Assembly: GCF_000514815.1 (NCBI RefSeq)
Contig: NZ_AZWQ01000010.1
Coordinates: forward strand, 244,791 to 308,790
DNA from: Salinispora fenicalii
GTDB taxonomy: Bacteria; Actinomycetota; Actinomycetes; Mycobacteriales; Micromonosporaceae
DNA length: 64,000 bases
Direction of reading: 5' to 3'
Part shown: positions 1 through 9,252 of the stretch, in pieces
Layout of the letters: each line of letters opens with the position of its first letter
Position numbering within the stretch: position 1 is the first letter of the stretch
Program-made: the position numbers and the translations under genes
Notes under the pieces: model-generated
What the model saw: the letters and a program-made list of their open reading frames with translations, nothing else
What the model was told of the DNA's origin: nothing
Databases searched by the model: none

Positions 1-1249
1 CCTCGTTGATGCCCGGCTCGTAAGTCAGCTCGGGTGCCACGGCGCGGGCGCGCTCCATCCCCGCTGGGTCGTAGACGTGCACGTCAGCGCCGGCCTTGTG
101 GAGCAGCGATGCCACGGCGAGCGCCGGAGCGTCGCGGACGTCGTCGGTGTTGGGCTTGAAGGTCGCACCAAGCACGCCGATTCGGGTGCCGGAGAGATCG
201 GGGCCGGCCGGGCCGGTGCGTCGGTCGAGGAGGTCGGCGGCGAGTTGGACCACTCGGGTCCGGCGGCGCAGGTTGATCAGGTCGACTTCGTGCAGGAAGC
301 GCAGCGCCTCGCCGGCGCCCAGTTCCTGGGCCCGGGCCTGGAAAGCGCGGATGTCCTTGGGTAGGCAGGCCCCACCGAAGCCGAGGCCGGCCTGGAGGAA
401 CCGGTTGCCGATTCGGGGGTCGAAGCCGACCGCCCGGGCCAGGTGGGTGACGTCGCCGCCAGCGGCCTCGCAGACCTCCGCCATGGCGTTGATGAACGAA
501 ATCTTGGTCGCCAGGAAAGCATTCGCGGCGACCTTCACCAGCTCCGCGGTGGCGAAGTCGGTGACCACCATCGGCACCTCGCGGTCCTCCGTGGCGGCCA
601 GGTCGAAGACGCCCTTGTGCGCGGCGTAGAGCATCCCGTTGGCCCATTCGCTCTTGACGCCGACCACGATCCGGTTCGGGCGGAGCACGTCGTCAACGGC
701 GAAGCCCTCCTGGAGGAACTCGGGGCTCCAGGCAACTTCAATGCCGAGATCCGCGGGTGTGTGTTTGCTCACCAGCCGCTCGACCCACTCCGCGGTGCCG
801 ACCGGCACCGTGGACTTGCCGACGATCAGCGCCCGGCGGGTTAGCTGCTGCGCCAGGCTGGTGACGGCCGCCTCGACGTACGACAGGTCCGCCCCCAGCG
901 CATCGGCCTGCTGCGGGGTGCCGACGCAGATGAAGTGCACGTCCCCGAACTCGGCGACCTCGGCCATGTCGGTGCTGAAACGTAGCCGCCCGGCGGCGAG
1001 GTTGCGCTTGAGTAGCTCGTCCAGGCCGGGCTCGTGGATCGGCACCTCACCCGCGTTGAGCATGGCGATCTTGTCGGCGTCCACGTCGAAGCCGAGCACC
1101 TCGTAGCCCAGCTCGGCGTAGCAGATCGCGTAGGTCGCGCCGAGATAGCCGGTGCCGAGGAAGGTCACCCGGGGGCGAGGGGCGCCGGAGGGCGGGGTCA
1201 CCGCCCCGATCGGTGGTACTGGCTGGGTGTTCGGGTACGGGATCGTCAC
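1..1249 (-). CDS. UDP-glucose 6-dehydrogenase, 3' end outside window
   Basis: Oxidises UDP-glucose to UDP-glucuronate with two NAD+, feeding cell-surface polysaccharide synthesis in the cytosol. A GTG start at 1249 follows GGAG-type ribosome-binding bases and opens the protein MTIPYPNTQP. The Rossmann motif GTGYLG is at residues 32-37. The catalytic cysteine sits in GLGFGGACLPKD, about residue 295, and KSTVPVGT-type UGD residues lie between. About 416 codons are inside the window, close to the usual 430-450, so only the extreme C-terminus is missing. It is divergent from the acyl-CoA dehydrogenase. A GDP-mannose or UDP-ManNAc dehydrogenase cannot be excluded, since the same fold and Cys serve those enzymes. 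Confidence 0.9.
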   Translation of the reverse strand, partial: MTIPYPNTQPVPPIGAVTPPSGAPRPRVTFLGTGYLGATYAICYAELGYEVLGFDVDADKIAMLNAGEVPIHEPGLDELLKRNLAAGRLRFSTDMAEVAEFGDVHFICVGTPQQADALGADLSYVEAAVTSLAQQLTRRALIVGKSTVPVGTAEWVERLVSKHTPADLGIEVAWSPEFLQEGFAVDDVLRPNRIVVGVKSEWANGMLYAAHKGVFDLAATEDREVPMVVTDFATAELVKVAANAFLATKISFINAMAEVCEAAGGDVTHLARAVGFDPRIGNRFLQAGLGFGGACLPKDIRAFQARAQELGAGEALRFLHEVDLINLRRRTRVVQLAADLLDRRTGPAGPDLSGTRIGVLGATFKPNTDDVRDAPALAVASLLHKAGADVHVYDPAGMERARAVAPELTYEPGINE

Positions 1250-1495
1250 GCCTGTCTTCTCCGCTCGCACTGGCGCCGCTCGTGGCGTCGCTGCCGACCG
1301 CGGCGCCTGCCAGGGCACCGAAGGTGGGTTGTTCGGTTGTTGACCATGCACCCGCGCGGGCCGGTCGGTGCGGCACATCTTGGCCTACGCGGCGGTAACA
1401 TCGCCCGAGCCCGCTTCGCTATCCTCAGTCTGCGCGGTCCGCGGTCAGATGACGCTACAGACTGCGCATGATAGCGGTGAAGAGGAGGGGCCGAC

Positions 1496-2659
1496 ATGGC
1501 CGCAGAGCAGGCATTCGACGGCTACCGATTGACGGATGAGCAGCAGGCGGTCCGGGAGGCGGTCCGGGAGGTCTGTGCGGCGAAGGTGGCACCGCGCGCC
1601 GCGGAGGCGGACGAGACCGGTGAGTTTCCGAAGGCGTCCTTCGACGCGTTGCGAGCGGCTGACTTTCATGCCCCGCACATCCCCGTCGAGTACGGCGGCG
1701 CCGGTGCGGACGCCCTCGCCACAGCCATCGTGATCGAGGAGGTGGCGCGGGCCTGTGCCGCCTCCTCGCTGATTCCGGCGGTCAACAAGCTGGGCACCAT
1801 GCCGCTGATCCTGGCCGGCTCCGCGGAGCTGCGGCGGAAGTACCTGACCCAGGTGGCGGCCGGCGATGCGATGTTCTCGTACTGCCTGTCCGAGCCGGAG
1901 GCGGGCAGCGACGCCGCCGCGATGACCACTCGGGCCGTCCGGGAGGGCGATGACTGGGTGCTCAACGGCGTCAAGCGGTGGATCACCAACGCCGGGGTGT
2001 CCGAGTTCTACACGGTCTTCGCCGTGACCGACCCGACCGCCCGGAGCCGGGGCATCTCGGCCTTCGTGGTCGAGAAGTCCGACCCGGGGGTGAGTTTCGG
2101 CGCACCGGAGAAGAAGCTGGGGATCAAGGGCTCGCCGACCCGTGAGGTCTACCTGGACGGCGTCCGCATCCCCGCCGACCGCATGATCGGTGCGGAGGGC
2201 ACCGGCTTCGCCACCGCCATGCAGACCCTGGACCACACCCGGGTCACCATCGCCGCGCAGGCGGTGGGCATCGCGCAGGGGGCGCTCGACTACGCCAAGG
2301 GGTACGTGCAGGAGCGTCGGCAGTTCGGCAAGCCGGTCTCCGACTTTCAGGGCATCCAGTTCATGCTCGCGGACATGGGCATGAAGCTGGAGGCGGCGCG
2401 GCAGCTGACCTACGCCGCGGCGGGCCGGTCCGAGCGGGGGGACGCGGACCTGACCTACTTCGGCGCGGCGGCAAAGTGCTTCGCCTCCGACGCCGCCATG
2501 GAGATCACCACTGACGCCGTGCAGCTGCTCGGCGGTTACGGCTACACCCGGGACTACCCGGTCGAGCGAATGATGCGAGACGCGAAGATCACCCAGATTT
2601 ACGAAGGTACGAACCAGGTGCAGCGCATCGTCATGGCGCGACAGCTGTTGAAGGGCTAA
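1496..2659 (+). CDS. acyl-CoA dehydrogenase (FadE25-like)
   Basis: FAD-dependent alpha,beta-dehydrogenation of an acyl-CoA in fatty-acid or branched-chain amino-acid degradation. The protein is 387 residues, the standard length for a short-chain or isobutyryl/2-methylbutyryl-type enzyme. SEPEAGSDAA and the WITNAG region, which line the FAD and substrate sites, are in the middle domain. The catalytic glutamate lies in QIYEGTNQVQR at about residue 370. The ATG at 1496 is preceded by AGAGGAGGGG at good spacing. In M. tuberculosis the homologue FadE25 (Rv3274c) lies near the same F420/whiB2 block, which supports orthology. Substrate specificity cannot be read from the sequence. Confidence 0.93.
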   Translation: MAAEQAFDGYRLTDEQQAVREAVREVCAAKVAPRAAEADETGEFPKASFDALRAADFHAPHIPVEYGGAGADALATAIVIEEVARACAASSLIPAVNKLGTMPLILAGSAELRRKYLTQVAAGDAMFSYCLSEPEAGSDAAAMTTRAVREGDDWVLNGVKRWITNAGVSEFYTVFAVTDPTARSRGISAFVVEKSDPGVSFGAPEKKLGIKGSPTREVYLDGVRIPADRMIGAEGTGFATAMQTLDHTRVTIAAQAVGIAQGALDYAKGYVQERRQFGKPVSDFQGIQFMLADMGMKLEAARQLTYAAAGRSERGDADLTYFGAAAKCFASDAAMEITTDAVQLLGGYGYTRDYPVERMMRDAKITQIYEGTNQVQRIVMARQLLKG

Positions 2660-2736
2660 CCCCCGGCGGCCCACACCCCCGGCGGGCCGGTTGCCGGCCT
2701 GCCGGGAGCAGGCAGGACGTGGGCTCGGTTGGTTGG

Positions 2737-3408
2737 TCAGCGCGGCCCGGTCGTGGTCGTCTGCCGGTGGTTGCCCCGCGGCGGAGTGGACCAGGGGGTC
2801 GCGCCGCCGGTCTGCTGGGGTAGCGCTTCGGTCGGGTCGGACTTCGGGTTGCCCAGGGTGGGGTCGGATTTCGGCTCGCCCAGGACCGGCTCGGTGCTGT
2901 CCCGTTCCGGTGCGGGCGGCCAGTCGTCGAGCAGGGTGTCCGACGGCTCCGGGTTCTCCGCCGCCTCTGGTTCCGCCTTGGTCGTGGGCCACCGCCGCCA
3001 GCGTTGACCGCTGAAGCCGGCGACCAGCAGCAGGAGACCGATCAGGAAGAGCGTCCCGTTCTCCAGCGGGAGATGCAGCGGTAGCGGGTCGCCGAGGACC
3101 GTCCAGTCCGCCGGGATGCGGTCGCGGACAGCGAATGGACTGATGGCCAACCCCAGGTACGGGACGGCGAGCAGCAGCCCGGCGACGATCGGGCCGATCG
3201 GCGAGACGCGCAGTGTGCCGAGGAGTCCGAGCAGGACACCGCCGACGAACAGCCAGACCGCGGGCTCAATCAAGTTAGCCGAGTTGAACTGATCGATCTC
3301 CACCCAGCGGTTGACGGTGCGCGTCGATCCATCCTGACCGAGAGTGACCAGGATCCACGTGACAGGTGCCACCACAAGACCCGCGAGGAAGCTCCATAGA
3401 TGTCGCAT
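2737..3408 (-). CDS. hypothetical membrane protein with proline-rich tail
   Basis: A 223-residue protein with four predicted membrane helices in its first 135 residues: around 4-24, 48-66, 72-92 and 116-132. A basic stretch (GQRWRRW) follows, then a hydrophilic acidic/proline-rich cytoplasmic tail. The tail contains a short repeat, EPKSDPT then NPKSDPT. Its ATG at 3408 is only 23 bases from the divergent thioesterase start at 3432, so the two genes share a very compact promoter region. I do not recognise the family. The architecture (small membrane domain plus disordered tail) recurs in actinomycete membrane proteins of unknown role. Confidence 0.75.
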   Translation of the reverse strand: MRHLWSFLAGLVVAPVTWILVTLGQDGSTRTVNRWVEIDQFNSANLIEPAVWLFVGGVLLGLLGTLRVSPIGPIVAGLLLAVPYLGLAISPFAVRDRIPADWTVLGDPLPLHLPLENGTLFLIGLLLLVAGFSGQRWRRWPTTKAEPEAAENPEPSDTLLDDWPPAPERDSTEPVLGEPKSDPTLGNPKSDPTEALPQQTGGATPWSTPPRGNHRQTTTTGPR

Positions 3409-3431
3409 CCGCGCACCGTACCGTCTCCGAT

Positions 3432-3950
3432 ATGACCGAGTACCCCGCTACCACCGCACCGGGTCGACCGACCGCATACTCCCGGGTCACGCTGAGTCGA
3501 ATCATGACCGCTGTCGATGTGAACCTCTACGGCACCGTGCACGGCGGGGTGCTGATGAAGTTCGTGGACGACGTCGCCGGGGCCGCCGCCGCCCGGCACA
3601 GCGGCGGGACGGCGGTGACCGCGGCGATCGACGAGATCGTCTTCTCCGAGGCGGTCCGGGTCGGGGACCTGGTGCACGCCTACGCCCAGGTCAACTGGGC
3701 CGGGCAAACCTCGATGGAGGTCGGGGTGCGGGTCACCGCCGAACGGTGGGACTCGGCCGAGGGGGAGCCGGTACGGGTCGCCACCGCGTACCTCGTCTTC
3801 GTCGGCGTTGACGTCGGCGGTAGCCCGCGGCCGGTCCCACCGGTATCCCCGGAGACCGTCGCGGACCAGCGACGCTTCCGGGAGGCGGAGATCCGGCGGG
3901 CGCACCGACTCGCCCGCCGTCGCGCGATCCAGGCGCACCGGGGCGGCTGA
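3432..3950 (+). CDS. hotdog-fold acyl-CoA thioesterase (YciA/BFIT type)
   Basis: Predicted to hydrolyse acyl-CoA thioesters. The 172-residue protein carries the hotdog signature NLYGTVHGGVLMKFVDDVAG (residues 31-50). The Asn, the HGG turn and the Asp typical of YciA/acyl-CoA hydrolases are all present. The ATG at 3432 (MTEYPATTAP) is chosen over an upstream in-frame start at 3366, because the upstream codons would overlap the divergent gene and lack family-like residues. It lies just upstream of acetoacetyl-CoA synthetase and may share CoA-thioester metabolism with it. The chain length of the substrate is unknown. Confidence 0.88.
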   Translation: MTEYPATTAPGRPTAYSRVTLSRIMTAVDVNLYGTVHGGVLMKFVDDVAGAAAARHSGGTAVTAAIDEIVFSEAVRVGDLVHAYAQVNWAGQTSMEVGVRVTAERWDSAEGEPVRVATAYLVFVGVDVGGSPRPVPPVSPETVADQRRFREAEIRRAHRLARRRAIQAHRGG

Positions 3951-4100
3951 GTCGTCGCCGGTCCGCATCAGTCGAAATCGTCGGCGGGGCAGCGAGGCGC
4001 CGGATCGCTCGGGACCGGGTGCGGGCGACGACGCCTCGAGGTAGGGCAAGATGGCGCCACGGCCGTACAGCGTTGTGCCGGGCCGAGGGAGGGTGGAGCG

Positions 4101-6098
4101 ATGGGTGAGGTGCTGTGGACGCCGCCAGCGGACGTGCGTGAGCGGTCCCGGATCGGAACCTACCTGCGTTGGCTGCGTACAAACCGGGGGCTTGACTTCG
4201 CCGACTACGACGAACTGTGGCGCTGGTCGGTCACCGACCTGCCCGCCTTCTGGCAGTCGATCTGGGACCACTTCGAGGTCGTGTCGCACGCCCCGGCCAC
4301 GGCCACGCTCGCCGAGCGGACCATGCCCGGAGCCCGCTGGTTCCCCGGCGCCACCTTGAACTACGCGGAGAACGTGCTGCGGATGCCGGGCCGGGGCGAC
4401 GCCGACCCGGTGGTGATCGCCCACGGGCAGACCCGGCCACCGGTCACCCTCTCCGCCGCTGAGCTGCGGGAGCAGGTCCGCCGGGTTGCCGCCGGACTAC
4501 GCCGGCTCGGTGTCGGCGCGGGCGATCGGGTGGCCGCGTACGCGCCGAACATTCCCGAGACGTATGTGCTGTTGTTGGCCACCGCCAGCCTCGGCGCGAT
4601 CTTCTCCTCCTGCGCGCCCGAGTTCGGTACCCGGAGCGTGACCGACCGCTGGCAGCAGATCGAGCCGAAGGTTATGGTCGCCGTTGACGGCTACCGCTAT
4701 GGCCAGAAGCCGGTTGACCGGCGAGTCGAGGTGGCCGCGATCCGGGCTGCCCTGCCGTCGCTGTCGCACACCGTCAGCATCGCGTACCTCGATCCGGCCG
4801 GTCTTCCGCCGGCGGACACGATCGCCTGGGCCGAGCTCGCCGCGGCCACCGACGAGCCGCTCACCTTCACCCCGGTGCCCTTCGATCACCCGCTCTACGT
4901 GCTCTACTCCTCCGGCACGACGGGCCTGCCCAAGCCGATCGTGCACGGCCACGGCGGCATCCTGCTCGAGCACCTGAAGATGCTTGCGCTGCACCACGAC
5001 CTGGGCCCGGCGGACCGGTTCTTCTGGTTCACCACGACCGGCTGGATGATGTGGAACTTCCTCGTCTCCGGGCCGGCCGTGGGGGCGGCGATCGTGCTCT
5101 TCGACGGCGACCCGGGCCATCCCGATCTGGGCACCCTGTGGCGGCTGGCGGAGCGTACCGGCACCACCTACCTCGGCACCTCGGCGCCGTTCCTGCTGGC
5201 CTGCCGCAAAGCGGGGCTGGTCCCAACCCAGTTCGCCGACCTGTCCACCCTGCGGGGCGTCGGCTCCACCGGAGCGCCGCTGCCCGCCGAGGGCTTCCAC
5301 TGGGTCTACCGGAACGTCGGCAGCGCCCTCCAACTCCAGTCGCTCTCCGGCGGAACCGATGTCTGCACCGGCTTCGTCGGTGGAACTCCGCTGCTGCCCG
5401 TGCACGCGGGCGAGATCGCCTGCCGGGCGCTCGGGGCGAAGGTGGAGGCCCGCTCCGGTGACGGTACCCCGGTCATCGGTGCGCTGGGTGAGCTGGTGAT
5501 CACTGAGCCGATGCCGAGCATGCCGGTCGGGTTCTGGGGTGACGCCGACGGCAGCCGGTACCGGGAGGCGTACTTCGACCGCTACCCCGGCGTCTGGCGG
5601 CACGGTGACTGGATCACGATCAACTCGCGGGGTGGCTGCGTCATCACCGGCCGCTCGGACGCGACGTTGAACCGGGGTGGGGTCCGGCTCGGCACCGCCG
5701 AGTTCTATTCGGTCGTGGAAGGGCTGGACGAGGTCGTTGACTCGCTCGTCGTGCACCTGGAGGACGCCGAGGGCGGTGCTGGTGAGCTGCTTCTGTTCGT
5801 GGTGCTCGCCGGAGGCGTGGAGTGGGATGACGAGCTGCGGACGCGGATCTGCCGCGAACTGCGTACGGCCTTGTCGCCCCGGCACGTGCCCGACGAGATC
5901 CATCCGGTCGGGGCCGTTCCACGGACCCTGTCGGCGAAGAAGCTGGAGGTACCGGTCAAGAAGATCCTGACCGGTACCCCGGTTGACTCGGCGGCAGCCC
6001 GGGGCGCGCTGGCCAACCCGGAGTCGCTGACCGCCTTCGCCGGTCTGGCCCAGCGCCGAGCCACCCACGACGACACCGCCGGCGGGCGAGCCCGATGA
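4101..6098 (+). CDS. acetoacetyl-CoA synthetase (acetoacetate-CoA ligase)
   Basis: ATP-dependent activation of acetoacetate to acetoacetyl-CoA through an acyl-adenylate. The 665-residue length suits the family (about 650). Adenylation motif A3 is YSSGTTGLPKPIVHGHGG (about residues 268-285). The C-terminal lysine hinge and catalytic region is TLSAKKLEVPVKK (about residue 612). The N-terminal ACAS domain has WFPGATLNYAEN. Other features, TTTGWMMWNFLVSG and SLSGGTDVCTGF, are typical of AacS rather than acetyl-CoA synthetase. The ATG at 4101 has a GGAGCG-like ribosome-binding site. Confident at family level. Confidence 0.93.
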   Translation: MGEVLWTPPADVRERSRIGTYLRWLRTNRGLDFADYDELWRWSVTDLPAFWQSIWDHFEVVSHAPATATLAERTMPGARWFPGATLNYAENVLRMPGRGDADPVVIAHGQTRPPVTLSAAELREQVRRVAAGLRRLGVGAGDRVAAYAPNIPETYVLLLATASLGAIFSSCAPEFGTRSVTDRWQQIEPKVMVAVDGYRYGQKPVDRRVEVAAIRAALPSLSHTVSIAYLDPAGLPPADTIAWAELAAATDEPLTFTPVPFDHPLYVLYSSGTTGLPKPIVHGHGGILLEHLKMLALHHDLGPADRFFWFTTTGWMMWNFLVSGPAVGAAIVLFDGDPGHPDLGTLWRLAERTGTTYLGTSAPFLLACRKAGLVPTQFADLSTLRGVGSTGAPLPAEGFHWVYRNVGSALQLQSLSGGTDVCTGFVGGTPLLPVHAGEIACRALGAKVEARSGDGTPVIGALGELVITEPMPSMPVGFWGDADGSRYREAYFDRYPGVWRHGDWITINSRGGCVITGRSDATLNRGGVRLGTAEFYSVVEGLDEVVDSLVVHLEDAEGGAGELLLFVVLAGGVEWDDELRTRICRELRTALSPRHVPDEIHPVGAVPRTLSAKKLEVPVKKILTGTPVDSAAARGALANPESLTAFAGLAQRRATHDDTAGGRAR

Positions 6099-6116
6099 CT
6101 GCCCCGACCAGGGATC

Positions 6117-6806
6117 TCAGGGCAGGGTGAGGGTGGTCCGTTCGGCGACGGCACGGGCGCCGAGCCGACTGGCGTCGGGGTGCGCGACCAGGACCGTGGA
6201 GGCGTTCGCGGTCAGCGGGGCCAGGAGCCAGTCGACCGGGTCCGGGTAGCGGTCAACGTCAATCAGGACCCGCACACCGGGGGTGAGCCCGAGGTCCGCG
6301 GCGCGCGCCGCTGCCCGGGCGGCCAGCTCTGCCTGAGCCGGCCCGCCGGGCGCCGGCGCTCCGAAGTGATCGCCGTGCGTCCGTACCTCGGACGCGAAAT
6401 CGGCGTACCCCGGTGGCACCTCCCGCAGCGGCCGGGCGAACGGGTCCAGCGCGAGCAGGTAGCGGTCCCCGGCGCTGGCGCCCTCCGCCTCGGCCAGCCG
6501 GCCGGTGGCGACGAAGAGAACGTCCACATCGTCTGGCGGGTCAGCCACCGTGAGGCCAGCCGACCAGCATCCGAGCAGTACGGCGGCGGTCTGCCAGTGC
6601 GGGGGCAGGAGCACCCCGGCGGTATCGCCGGGCGCGAGGCCCACCCCGTCAACCAGCAGGTTGGCGGTCTTGGCCACCCAGTTCGCGCAGGTCGCGCCGG
6701 AAAGTTCGGTGCGTTCGCCGGTGGCGTCGTCGTACCAGGTGAGCAGCGGTCGGGTCGGGTCGGGCGCGATCGCGTCGGCGAGGACCCGGGCAAGGTTGTC
6801 GGCCAT
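6117..6806 (-). CDS. TIGR03089 family protein (truncated AMP-binding-like)
   Basis: A 229-residue protein resembling only the N-terminal part of acyl-CoA synthetases: LTWYDDATGERTELSGATCANWVAKTANLL would sit at the start of an AMP-binding enzyme, but the A3 P-loop and the C-terminal catalytic lysine domain are absent. This matches actinobacterial TIGR03089 proteins, which are naturally short. Activity is therefore unknown and may not be adenylation. The start is the ATG of MADNLARVLA at 6806, which lies 147 bases from the divergent glycosyltransferase start. It ends 18 bases beyond the convergent acetoacetyl-CoA synthetase stop. Confidence 0.8.
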   Translation of the reverse strand: MADNLARVLADAIAPDPTRPLLTWYDDATGERTELSGATCANWVAKTANLLVDGVGLAPGDTAGVLLPPHWQTAAVLLGCWSAGLTVADPPDDVDVLFVATGRLAEAEGASAGDRYLLALDPFARPLREVPPGYADFASEVRTHGDHFGAPAPGGPAQAELAARAAARAADLGLTPGVRVLIDVDRYPDPVDWLLAPLTANASTVLVAHPDASRLGARAVAERTTLTLP

Positions 6807-6953
6807 CAGCGCGAACGATACGCTCCCGCCGCCCAGAGCCGGGACGACGACTTGGCTCGGCGCCGGGTCGCAGTCACCGCCCGGGCGGGGGTGCGGCGTA
6901 GGCTTACGGCGAAAGTGTTGTACCCCACACCCCCGAGTGCAAGGAGTCGCCCC

Positions 6954-8099
6954 TTGACCGCCGGCAGCCCGCCCCGTGTGCTCATTGACGCCACGAGTGT
7001 TCCCGCCGATCGTGGCGGCGTCGGTAGATACGTTGATGGCCTGCTCGGCGCGCTCGGGAAGGTCTGCGGCACCAGCGTCGACCTGGTCGTGGTAAGCCTT
7101 CGGACGGATCTTGAGCGCTATACCCGGATGCTGCCCGGTGCGGAGATCATCCCCGCTCCGGCCGCGGTGGCGCACCGGCCCGCTCGGCTGGCCTGGGAGC
7201 AGACTGGCCTGCCGCTGCTCGCCCAGCAGGTCGGCGCCCACGTGTTGCATTCGCCCTTCTACACCTGCCCGTTGCGGGCGGGCTGTCCGGTCACCGTGAC
7301 CGTGCACGACGCCACCTTCTTCACCGAGCCGGAGCACTACGACAAGTCCCGCCGTACCTTCTTCCGCAGCGCGATCCGGACGTCGCTGCGCCGCGCTGAC
7401 CGGGTGATCGTGCCCAGCAAAGCCACCCGGGACGAGCTGATTCGGCTGCTGGACGCCGACCCGACCCGGATCGATGTCGCGTACCACGGCGTTGATCACG
7501 CCGCGTTCCACGCCCCGAGCGACGAGGAGAAGGCCCGGGTCCGGGCCCGGCTGGGGCTCGGCAGCCAGAGCTACATCGCGTTCCTCGGCGCTAAGGAGCC
7601 CCGCAAGAATGTTCCCAACCTGATTCGGGGTTGGGCCCGGGCCGTGGCGGATCGGCACCAGCCGCCAGCCCTGGTGGTCGCCGGGGGGCAGGGGCACGAC
7701 GACGAGATCGATCGTGCGGTCGCCGAGGTGCCGTCGCATCTGCGCCTGCTCCGCCCCGGCTACCTGCGCTACGCCGACCTGCCGGGCTTCCTCGGTGGGG
7801 CTTTGGTCTCCGCCTACCCGTCCTATGGCGAGGGGTTCGGCCTGCCGATCCTGGAGGCGATGGCCTGTGCCGCCCCGGTGCTGACGACGCCCCGGCTCTC
7901 CTTGCCCGAGGTGGGCGGCGAGGCGGTCGCGTACACCAGCGAGGCGCCGGATCAGATCGCCGCCGACTTGGTCGCGTTGCTCGACGACGAGCACCGCCGG
8001 CTGGCGCTGGCCCAGGCCGGTTTCGACCGGGCCAAGGAGTTCACCTGGCAATCCAGCGCCGAGGTGCACCTCGCAGCTTGGTCGCGGGCCCGGTCGTGA
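6954..8099 (+). CDS. GT4-family glycosyltransferase
   Basis: Predicted retaining GT-B glycosyltransferase that transfers a sugar, possibly mannose, to a lipid or polysaccharide acceptor. The start is TTG at 6954, because AAGGAG lies seven bases upstream (6941-6946); the protein then begins MTAGSPPRVLIDATSV (381 residues). The glycine-rich N-terminal loop DRGGVGRYVDGL and the donor-site elements FLGAKEPRKN and YGEGFGLPILEAMACAAPV (the E-x7-E motif) are clear. It precedes mannose-1-phosphate guanylyltransferase by 55 bases on the same strand, so GDP-mannose is a plausible donor. That inference rests on context only. Confidence 0.9.
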   Translation: MTAGSPPRVLIDATSVPADRGGVGRYVDGLLGALGKVCGTSVDLVVVSLRTDLERYTRMLPGAEIIPAPAAVAHRPARLAWEQTGLPLLAQQVGAHVLHSPFYTCPLRAGCPVTVTVHDATFFTEPEHYDKSRRTFFRSAIRTSLRRADRVIVPSKATRDELIRLLDADPTRIDVAYHGVDHAAFHAPSDEEKARVRARLGLGSQSYIAFLGAKEPRKNVPNLIRGWARAVADRHQPPALVVAGGQGHDDEIDRAVAEVPSHLRLLRPGYLRYADLPGFLGGALVSAYPSYGEGFGLPILEAMACAAPVLTTPRLSLPEVGGEAVAYTSEAPDQIAADLVALLDDEHRRLALAQAGFDRAKEFTWQSSAEVHLAAWSRARS

Positions 8100-8154
8100 A
8101 TGGTGCGGTTGTTCGGCTGACCCTGCGGCCTCAGTCGATCGGCTCGGGGAGAAT

Positions 8155-9252
8155 GTGCGGGTGATTTACGCCGTTATCCCGGCGGGTGGCAGCGGCACCA
8201 GGCTGTGGCCGCTGTCCCGCGCCGGGCATCCAAAGTTCCTTCACCCGCTCACCGGGTCCGCTGCGTCGCTGTTGCAGGCGACCGTGGAGCGGCTCGGTTC
8301 GCTGGCGATGCCGGAGCACACCTTCGTGGTCACCGGCACGGCACACGCCACCGCGGTGGCCCGCCAACTGGCCGGGTTGCCGGAGCAGAACATCCTGGTC
8401 GAGCCGTCGCCGCGGGACTCGTGCGCGGCGATCGGACTGGCTGCCGCCGTGATCGCCCGGCAGGAGCCGACCGCGGTGATGGGCTCGTTCGCGGCGGACC
8501 ATCTGATCGGTGACCCGGCCGGCTGGCGAGACACGGTGCGTCAGGCCGCCCGCGGTGCCGAGCAAGGGCTGTTGATGACGGTGGGGATCACCCCGGCCTG
8601 GGCGGAGACCGGCTACGGCTACCTGGAGACCGGCGAGCCGACCGGGGACGGATCGTTGCGGCCGGTGATCGAGTTCAAGGAGAAGCCGGACGCCGACGTG
8701 GCGGAGGCGTACCTCCGGTCTGGGCGGCACCTCTGGAACGCCAGCATGTTCGTGTGGCGGGTGGATGTCTTCCTCGCCGAGTTGGCCCGACAGCAGCCGG
8801 CGCTGCACGCGGGCGTTCTTGAGATCGCCGCCGCCTGGGGCACCGAAGAACAGGACAAGGTGCTCGGCACGGTCTGGCCGGCGCTGCCGAAGATCTCGGT
8901 CGACTACGCGGTGATGGAGGGGGCGGCGACCGCGGGGCGGGTGGCGACGGTCCCCGGCGCCTTCGGCTGGAACGACGTCGGCGATTTCCACACCCTCGGC
9001 GAGGTCCTGCCAGCGGACCCGGCCGGCAACATGATCCTGGGCGGGGATGCGAAGCCCAGCGTCCTGCTGCAGGACAGCACGAACCTGGTGGTTGTCCCGC
9101 ACTCGGGCCGGCTCGTCACGACGGTCGGAGTGCACGACCTGATCGTGGTCGACACCCCGGACGCGTTGCTGGTCTGCCCGCGTGACCGCGCCCAGGACGT
9201 GAAGCAACTCGTGGACGAGCTCAAGGAACGGGGTGAAGTGGGGCTCGTCTGA
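8155..9252 (+). CDS. manC: mannose-1-phosphate guanylyltransferase
   Basis: Makes GDP-mannose from mannose-1-phosphate and GTP, the donor for mannosylated lipids and glycans. The 365-residue protein starts with the nucleotidyltransferase signature IPAGGSGTRLWPLSRAGHPK. It also has WNASMFVWRVD and the FGWNDVGDFHTLG motif of the single-domain enzyme, without the fused isomerase domain. The start is GTG at 8155, after GGGGAGA. The 3' end overlaps the convergent Nudix gene by 32 bases. The M. tuberculosis counterpart (Rv3264c, there called ManB) is next to the F420 genes as here. Phosphomannomutase and mannose-6-phosphate isomerase are both in this window, completing the route from fructose-6-phosphate. 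Confidence 0.93.
   Translation: MRVIYAVIPAGGSGTRLWPLSRAGHPKFLHPLTGSAASLLQATVERLGSLAMPEHTFVVTGTAHATAVARQLAGLPEQNILVEPSPRDSCAAIGLAAAVIARQEPTAVMGSFAADHLIGDPAGWRDTVRQAARGAEQGLLMTVGITPAWAETGYGYLETGEPTGDGSLRPVIEFKEKPDADVAEAYLRSGRHLWNASMFVWRVDVFLAELARQQPALHAGVLEIAAAWGTEEQDKVLGTVWPALPKISVDYAVMEGAATAGRVATVPGAFGWNDVGDFHTLGEVLPADPAGNMILGGDAKPSVLLQDSTNLVVVPHSGRLVTTVGVHDLIVVDTPDALLVCPRDRAQDVKQLVDELKERGEVGLV

Noticed and set aside
6117..6806. Acyl-CoA synthetase broken by truncation
   Set aside because: The short length is normal for TIGR03089 proteins and the frame is intact, so it is not called a pseudogene.
1..9252. Secondary-metabolite gene cluster
   Set aside because: Acyl-CoA and sugar genes are present, but no polyketide, peptide synthetase, terpene or RiPP core gene occurs anywhere in the window.
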